From: Acidobacteriaceae bacterium
GTDB taxonomy: Bacteria > Acidobacteriota > Terriglobia > Terriglobales > Acidobacteriaceae
Direction of reading: 5' to 3'
NCBI GenBank assembly: GCA_003151875.1
Contig: PLYW01000210.1
Coordinates: 1 to 10,008 of the forward strand
DNA length: 10,008 nt
Part shown: positions 7,149 to 10,008 of the stretch, piece after piece
How the letters are laid out: the number at the start of each line of letters is the position of its first letter
Numbering within the stretch: the stretch's first letter is position 1
The notes under the pieces: generated by a model
What the model saw: the letters and a program-made list of their open reading frames with translations, nothing else
Told to the model about the DNA's origin: nothing
The model's database searches: none
Made by a program: the position numbers and the translations under genes

Positions 7149-7262
7149 TGGCGGCGTGCTCCCCGTCTATGATGCACGAATCAGGCCTGCTCTGCCATGC
7201 CCTTTGGACTCCCGTAAGGCAGTCACGGACTACAATGTTCGCATCGGTCGAGGCCCAACGGA

Positions 7263-8423
7263 ATGCAAACAGCGGAAGTGGTGATTATCGGCGGCGGAAT
7301 CGTAGGCTCAAGTATTGCGTGGCATCTTACAGAAGCTGGTTGCCGCACGGTTCTGATGATTGAGCGCGAATCTCATCAGGGCAAAGGTTCTACGGGCAAG
7401 AGCATGGGAGGCGTGCGCGCCCAGTTTGCCACCGCTCCCAACATACAGATGTCGCTCTACTCCATTCCCTTCTATGCGAATTTTGAGGAGCGGCTGGGCC
7501 ATCCTTCGGAATACCGGGCGCAGGGCTACTTGTTCGTCGCCACTAAACCGGCGCATCTGGAATATCTGCGAACCAACCAGAGACTGCAAAAATCGCTGGG
7601 GCTCGCAGAAGTGCGAATGCTGGCCCGCGAGGAGATCGTGGCAATGGTCCCACAACTGCGCAGCGACGACATTCTGGGCGGAAGCTTCTGTGCGACTGAC
7701 GGATTCGTCGATCCGTACAGCGTGATGATCGGATTCACCGCTCGAGCTTGCGAGCAAGGCGCGGCTCTGTGGCGCTCGACGGAAGTCACCGCGATCCATT
7801 GCGATAGCGAAGGAATCAGCCAAGTAGAAACCACGCGTGGAGCGGTCAGCACGCGAGTGGTAGTCAACGCCGCCGGGCCGTGGGCCGCCGACGCCGCGGC
7901 GCTTGCCGGCGTGAAGCTGCCCGTCGAACCGTTGCGCCGCATGTTGATTCCGACCCAACCCTTTGACGGCGTCCTGCACACGATTCCCATGGTGGTTGAC
8001 ATGACCAACGGTTTTCACTTCCGCCCGGAGAGCCTGGGATTCCTGCTGGCATGGAACGATCCCGAGGAGACACCCGGCTACAAGACAGACTTCGATCCAT
8101 CCTTCATCGAGAAGGTGCTGACGCGCGCCGCTGCCCGGGTGCCCTGCTTTGAGAATCTGGCCGTCAACCCCAAACGCGCATGGGCAGGGCTGTACGAGAT
8201 GACGCCCGATCACCACGCAATTCTGGGCCCGGTTCCCGAGGTGCGCGGCTTCTACTGTGCCAACGGTTTCAGCGGACACGGCGTGATGCATGCCCCGGCG
8301 ACGGGAAAGATTTTGGCTGACTTGATCCTTCGCGGTACGACGAAGGTCGTGGACAACATCGAAGTGCTCAGTCCGGCGCGTTTCGCCAGGGGCGAAATGT
8401 TGCATGAGACGGCGGTGCTATAA
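7263..8423 (+). CDS. FAD-dependent oxidoreductase, DAO / sarcosine oxidase beta-like
   Basis: This is a 386-residue flavoenzyme of the D-amino-acid oxidase superfamily, members of which oxidise the C-N bond of secondary or primary amines (sarcosine, glycine, D-amino acids). The N-terminal Rossmann motif VVIIGGGIVGSSIAWHL has GxGxxG at residues 10-15, with E34 ending the second strand (LMIERES) to hold the ribose. STGKSMGGVRAQF at 43-55 is the FAD loop typical of sarcosine-oxidase-beta-like proteins. VVVNAAGPWAADAAALAG (near 199-216) and the C-terminal GLYEMTPDHHAILGPVP and GFSGHGVMHAPATGKILADLI complete the FAD site. Length matches single-subunit members. The exact substrate cannot be read. 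ATG at 7263 has GAGG nine bases before it; a TACAAT at 7231-7236 could be its -10, though the nearest TTGGAC is 21 bases further up. No partner subunits (soxA, soxD, soxG) lie nearby. Confidence 0.88.
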   Translation: MQTAEVVIIGGGIVGSSIAWHLTEAGCRTVLMIERESHQGKGSTGKSMGGVRAQFATAPNIQMSLYSIPFYANFEERLGHPSEYRAQGYLFVATKPAHLEYLRTNQRLQKSLGLAEVRMLAREEIVAMVPQLRSDDILGGSFCATDGFVDPYSVMIGFTARACEQGAALWRSTEVTAIHCDSEGISQVETTRGAVSTRVVVNAAGPWAADAAALAGVKLPVEPLRRMLIPTQPFDGVLHTIPMVVDMTNGFHFRPESLGFLLAWNDPEETPGYKTDFDPSFIEKVLTRAAARVPCFENLAVNPKRAWAGLYEMTPDHHAILGPVPEVRGFYCANGFSGHGVMHAPATGKILADLILRGTTKVVDNIEVLSPARFARGEMLHETAVL

Positions 8424-8546
8424 GCACTTCAAGAGGATGCTGAGAGTGCCGCCGGGGAGGATGGCCCGCTGCCCGAGGACGTGGTAAAGGCTTGCGACCA
8501 GGTCTGGCAGGAACTGCGGGGTCCGTTGCCGGTGTACAACCGCTGA
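8424..8546 (+). pseudogene. C-terminal remnant of an aldo/keto reductase
   Basis: Directly after the oxidoreductase stop and in the same frame, 40 codons stay open to TGA at 8544-8546. The last ~25 residues read LPEDVVKACDQVWQELRGPL then PVYNR. This agrees with the usual C-terminus of NADP-dependent aldo/keto reductases, which commonly end W..LRG..P.YNR. There is no start codon with a ribosome site and none of the barrel or the catalytic Tyr/Lys/His/Asp remains, so this is a fossil of a lost gene. Identification rests on a short tail only. Confidence 0.55.
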
Positions 8547-8550
8547 AGGA

Positions 8551-9351
8551 TCAAGTCAGGACCCGCCGCAGGAATCCCCGCACGCCGGTCCATCCCAGAA
8601 CAGCCAGGCCGATCGTCAACGCCAGAAACGATGTCCACGCCGGCATGTGCGGCAAGCTGGGAGTCAGCGTGGAACGCAGCCCTTCGCTCATGTAAACCAG
8701 GGGATTGATCAAAACCAGTATCTGCAGCCAGCGCACCTTCGCCAGCATTGCCCAGGGATAATAGACGCAACCCAGAAACGTGATGGGCACCACCACAATG
8801 CCGAACATCAGCGCGATCTGCTCGGGCCGCACCACCGTCCCGATGGTGAGACCGACCGCTCCGGAGACCAGGCTGGCCAGCAGCAAAATACCAATCAGCG
8901 TCGGCCAACTGGAAATATGGATCTGCACCGGCGTAGCGGGAATGAAGTAAGCCATGGGAAAGATAACCAGCGCCGCCAGGACGCTCTGCAGGGCGCTGAA
9001 GAAAATCTTCTCCACCGCAACCCAGGTGACGGGAAGTGGCGACATGACACGGTCATGGATCTCGCGCGTGGCGCCGATTTCCATGGAAAGCGGCAAGGCC
9101 GTGGCCATGATGCCCTGAATGAAGATGCCTACTGCCAACAGTCCCGGCAGCACCAGCGTACCGAAGCTGGCGCCGGCAGAACTCTGAAAGCCCTGTCCCA
9201 CCTTCGGAAACAAGTAGGTGAACACGAAGACAAAAAACAGCGGGTTCATCACCGTGCGGATCAGAAAGGAAATGAACTCTCTTCGCAGCACGCTGATATC
9301 GCGCAGAAACAATCCCCAGAAAGCTCGCCAATACAGAACAGAACTAGTCAC
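8551..9351 (-). CDS. ABC-2 type transporter permease
   Basis: This 266-residue inner-membrane protein is of the ABC-2 (NodJ/DrrB-like) export type. It starts WRAFWGLFLRDISVLRREF, the cytoplasmic amphipathic start of these permeases. It then has about six hydrophobic segments, beginning with FFVFVFTYLF. Between segments 2 and 3 is EIGATREIHDRVMSPLPVTW, the conserved coupling region of ABC-2 permeases (compare 'E...GT.E.L..TP.S'). The pattern VPITFLGCVYYPW followed by INPLVYMSEGLR near the C-terminus is also typical. The start is GTG at 9351, overlapping the ATPase stop by eight bases, so the two are made together. It probably exports a hydrophobic or drug-like compound or a glycan; the substrate is unknown. 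Confidence 0.92.
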   Translation of the reverse strand: MTSSVLYWRAFWGLFLRDISVLRREFISFLIRTVMNPLFFVFVFTYLFPKVGQGFQSSAGASFGTLVLPGLLAVGIFIQGIMATALPLSMEIGATREIHDRVMSPLPVTWVAVEKIFFSALQSVLAALVIFPMAYFIPATPVQIHISSWPTLIGILLLASLVSGAVGLTIGTVVRPEQIALMFGIVVVPITFLGCVYYPWAMLAKVRWLQILVLINPLVYMSEGLRSTLTPSLPHMPAWTSFLALTIGLAVLGWTGVRGFLRRVLT

Positions 9352-10008
9352 GCAGTTCCCTTCCCGTCAGCTTGATGAACACCGTTTCCAAGCTGGTCTC
9401 GCTGACCGACATGTCGCGCAAATTGTCGCCCGCCAGCACGACTATCTCCGGCAGCAAGCCGCTTCTGCTGTCGGTGAACACACGCAATCCCGAAGCCTGG
9501 CCCTCCACCGCCGTCACCCCCGGCAAGCCGCGCAAACGACTCTGCAAGCTGTCCGCCTGCGCATCCTGAAGGTGCAGCTCGAAAACTTTCTGCGCGCCTA
9601 CGCTGCTCTTTAACCGGTCAGGCGTGTCGCACACCAGGATTTTGCCGTGGTCGATGATGGCCACACGATCGCACAGCTCGTCGGCTTCTTCCATGTAATG
9701 AGTGGTCAAGACAATTGTGATGCCCTTCTCGCGAAGCCCGCGGATGACGTCCCACAATGCCAGACGTGTTTGGGGGTCGAGGCCGGCGCTGGGCTCGTCG
9801 AGAAAAAGTACCTGGGGATCATGCGCAATGGCGCGGGCGATCTGCACCCGCTGCGCGAGGCCTCCTGACAGCTCACGGGGGAACGCTTTGCTGCGTTCGT
9901 TCAGCTTGAACAGCTCCAGAAGTTCCGTGGTCCTCTCCGCAGCGTGCGCATGGCTGAATCCGAAGTAGCGGCAGTGAAAGTAAAGATTCTCCCAGACCGT
10001 GCATTGGC
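9344..10008 (-). CDS. ABC-2 exporter ATPase (5' end beyond the right edge)
   Basis: The last 221 codons are visible and the frame is open to the window's right edge. TVWENLYFHCRYFG (near the Q-loop and helical domain) leads to the signature ELSGGLAQRVQIARAIA, Walker B VLFLDEP with D-loop SAGLD, and the H-switch TIVLTTHYMEEADELCDRV. A ~90-residue C-terminal regulatory domain follows, ending TVFIKLTGRELRD, as in NodI/DrrA-type exporter ATPases (DUF4162-like region). Gln of LSGGQ is Leu here, common in this subfamily. The Walker A motif and start lie outside the window. A GTG near 9847 that could be taken as a start lies inside the signature region, so it is not the real start. It energises the overlapping permease. 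Confidence 0.93.
   Translation of the reverse strand, partial: QCTVWENLYFHCRYFGFSHAHAAERTTELLELFKLNERSKAFPRELSGGLAQRVQIARAIAHDPQVLFLDEPSAGLDPQTRLALWDVIRGLREKGITIVLTTHYMEEADELCDRVAIIDHGKILVCDTPDRLKSSVGAQKVFELHLQDAQADSLQSRLRGLPGVTAVEGQASGLRVFTDSRSGLLPEIVVLAGDNLRDMSVSETSLETVFIKLTGRELRD

Noticed and set aside
7308..8405. 365-residue minus-strand open frame opposite the FAD oxidoreductase
   Set aside because: Antisense shadow; the plus-strand protein has the complete FAD-binding motif set.

Overview
The window looks like chromosome from a GC-rich, free-living bacterium. An acidobacterium of the Koribacter/Terriglobales type is my best guess. The reasons are GC-rich housekeeping genes, a DUF2721 membrane protein, small secreted Cys-rich proteins and paired intergenic hairpins of the 'GGCTAAAGCC / GGCCTGAAGGCC' type. 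That placement is inference; nothing here is taxonomically decisive.

Layout. (1) 1-2031, minus strand: a visibly less GC-rich accessory block lies against the 3' end of a tRNA-Pro(CGG) gene at 2032-2108. It holds a start-less open frame (possible gene remnant, 1753-2013), then a D12-class DNA adenine methyltransferase (794-1675) with its own promoter and a near-leaderless TTG start. An ATGA overlap couples this to a HARE-HTH plus Nudix-domain protein (1-797) that runs off the left edge. The HARE-HTH/Nudix gene has no stop codon inside the window, so it is easily missed. The methyltransferase and its coupled partner are the most interesting content: possibly a DNA modification, epigenetic or defence pair inserted beside a tRNA. 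(2) 2109-2508: a non-coding stretch with a likely tRNA promoter and, close to nagA, a tandem 16-bp direct repeat that looks like an operator. (3) 2509-3678, plus: nagA (N-acetylglucosamine-6-phosphate deacetylase). It converges on (4) 3817-5871, minus: a full-length transketolase, with two strong hairpins between them. (5) 6113-6583, plus: a small secreted four-cysteine protein with a good sigma-70-like promoter. (6) 6687-7148, minus: a DUF2721 membrane protein. (7) 7263-8423, plus: a DAO/sarcosine-oxidase-beta-like FAD oxidoreductase, followed in the same frame by what looks like the fossil C-terminus of an aldo/keto reductase (8424-8546). (8) 8551-10008, minus: an ABC-2 export system, permease plus an ATPase cut by the right edge, translationally coupled by an 8-nt overlap.

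From nagA rightwards the genes are ordinary central-metabolism, redox and export genes in alternating orientations, with no shared pathway beyond amino-sugar and pentose-phosphate carbon flow. The left 2 kb is the accessory part.
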